From Gammaproteobacteria bacterium (GTDB taxonomy: Bacteria > Pseudomonadota > Gammaproteobacteria > Tenderiales > Tenderiaceae), in NCBI GenBank assembly GCA_024276775.1, contig JAJRWO010000241.1:1-15226 (forward strand): a stretch of DNA of 15,226 nt, read 5' to 3'. A program made the translations under genes and the position numbers. Positions within the stretch are counted from its first letter, which is position 1, and each line of letters starts with the position of its first letter. Below the pieces are notes generated by a model. That model searched no databases, was not told where the DNA came from, and was given only the letters and a program-made list of their open reading frames with translations. Positions 15,109 through 15,226 of this stretch are shown here, one piece after another.

Positions 15109-15226
15109 CTAGTCTTGCTTCTGCCGCATTTCCAACGCCTCCAAAAAACCAAACTGAGTCATGTCCTTAATTTTTTGCGGATAAAGAATGCCATCCAGGT
15201 GATCAAGTTCATGCTGCACCACCCGA
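15109..15226 (-). CDS. def: Peptide deformylase, C-terminal part (5' end outside window)
   Basis: Peptide deformylase removes the formyl group from the initiator methionine of new proteins. Only the last 38 codons are in the window, too short for a full domain, but they include QHELDHLDGILYP. Its HELDH fits HExxH, where the two His bind the metal and Glu is the catalytic base. The frame then runs to a TAG at 15109. After the motif the tail KIKDMTQFGFLEALEMRQKQD is of normal length. The gene is convergent with aat, 102 nt apart. In Pseudomonas aat is followed by the arginyltransferase gene and infA, so this neighbour differs from that order. Confidence 0.85.
   Translation of the reverse strand, partial: RVVQHELDHLDGILYPQKIKDMTQFGFLEALEMRQKQD

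Overview
The window carries housekeeping and chemotaxis genes of a flagellated gammaproteobacterium. The gene order trxB / ftsK-lolA-rarA-(crcB)-serS-cysG, with aat beyond trxB, matches the layout known from Pseudomonas and related gammaproteobacteria, and the proteins (CysG-type fused siroheme synthase, FtsK with a gamma domain, Aat, LolA) fit this. The genus cannot be fixed from sequence reading alone. I saw no integrase, transposase, CRISPR array, rRNA or tRNA.

Region 1 (1-4967, minus strand) is a chemotaxis operon. In transcription order it holds a small STAS protein, cheY, cheA, cheW, cheR and cheD; cheD runs off the left edge, where cheB would be expected. A near-consensus sigma-28 (FliA) promoter lies just upstream of the STAS gene, tying the operon to the flagellar cascade. 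CheA, CheW and CheY form the signalling core, CheR methylates receptors and CheD deamidates them. No receptor gene lies in the visible part.

Region 2 (about 5012-5153) is a long imperfect inverted repeat between the che promoter and the end of cysG. It looks like a small palindromic (MITE-like) element or a structured-RNA locus, and is the least explained feature here.

Region 3 (5148-12569, minus strand) is a tightly packed run: ftsK (chromosome translocase), lolA (lipoprotein carrier), rarA (replication-fork AAA+ ATPase), crcB (fluoride channel), serS (seryl-tRNA synthetase) and cysG (siroheme synthase). Gaps range from a 1-nt overlap to 51 nt.

Region 4 (12570-12827) is the divergent promoter region between ftsK and trxB.

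Region 5 (12828-15006, plus strand) has trxB (thioredoxin reductase), a small PilZ c-di-GMP-binding protein and a strong intrinsic terminator, then aat (leucyl/phenylalanyl-tRNA transferase). The 3' end of a peptide deformylase gene enters from the right on the minus strand, convergent with aat.

Most of the window is conserved and well understood. The points worth a second look are the inverted repeat, the FliA promoter, the STAS protein lacking a phosphorylatable residue, CheY with Trp at the Tyr106 position, the abutting in-frame cheR/cheD junction, and the PilZ gene between trxB and aat.
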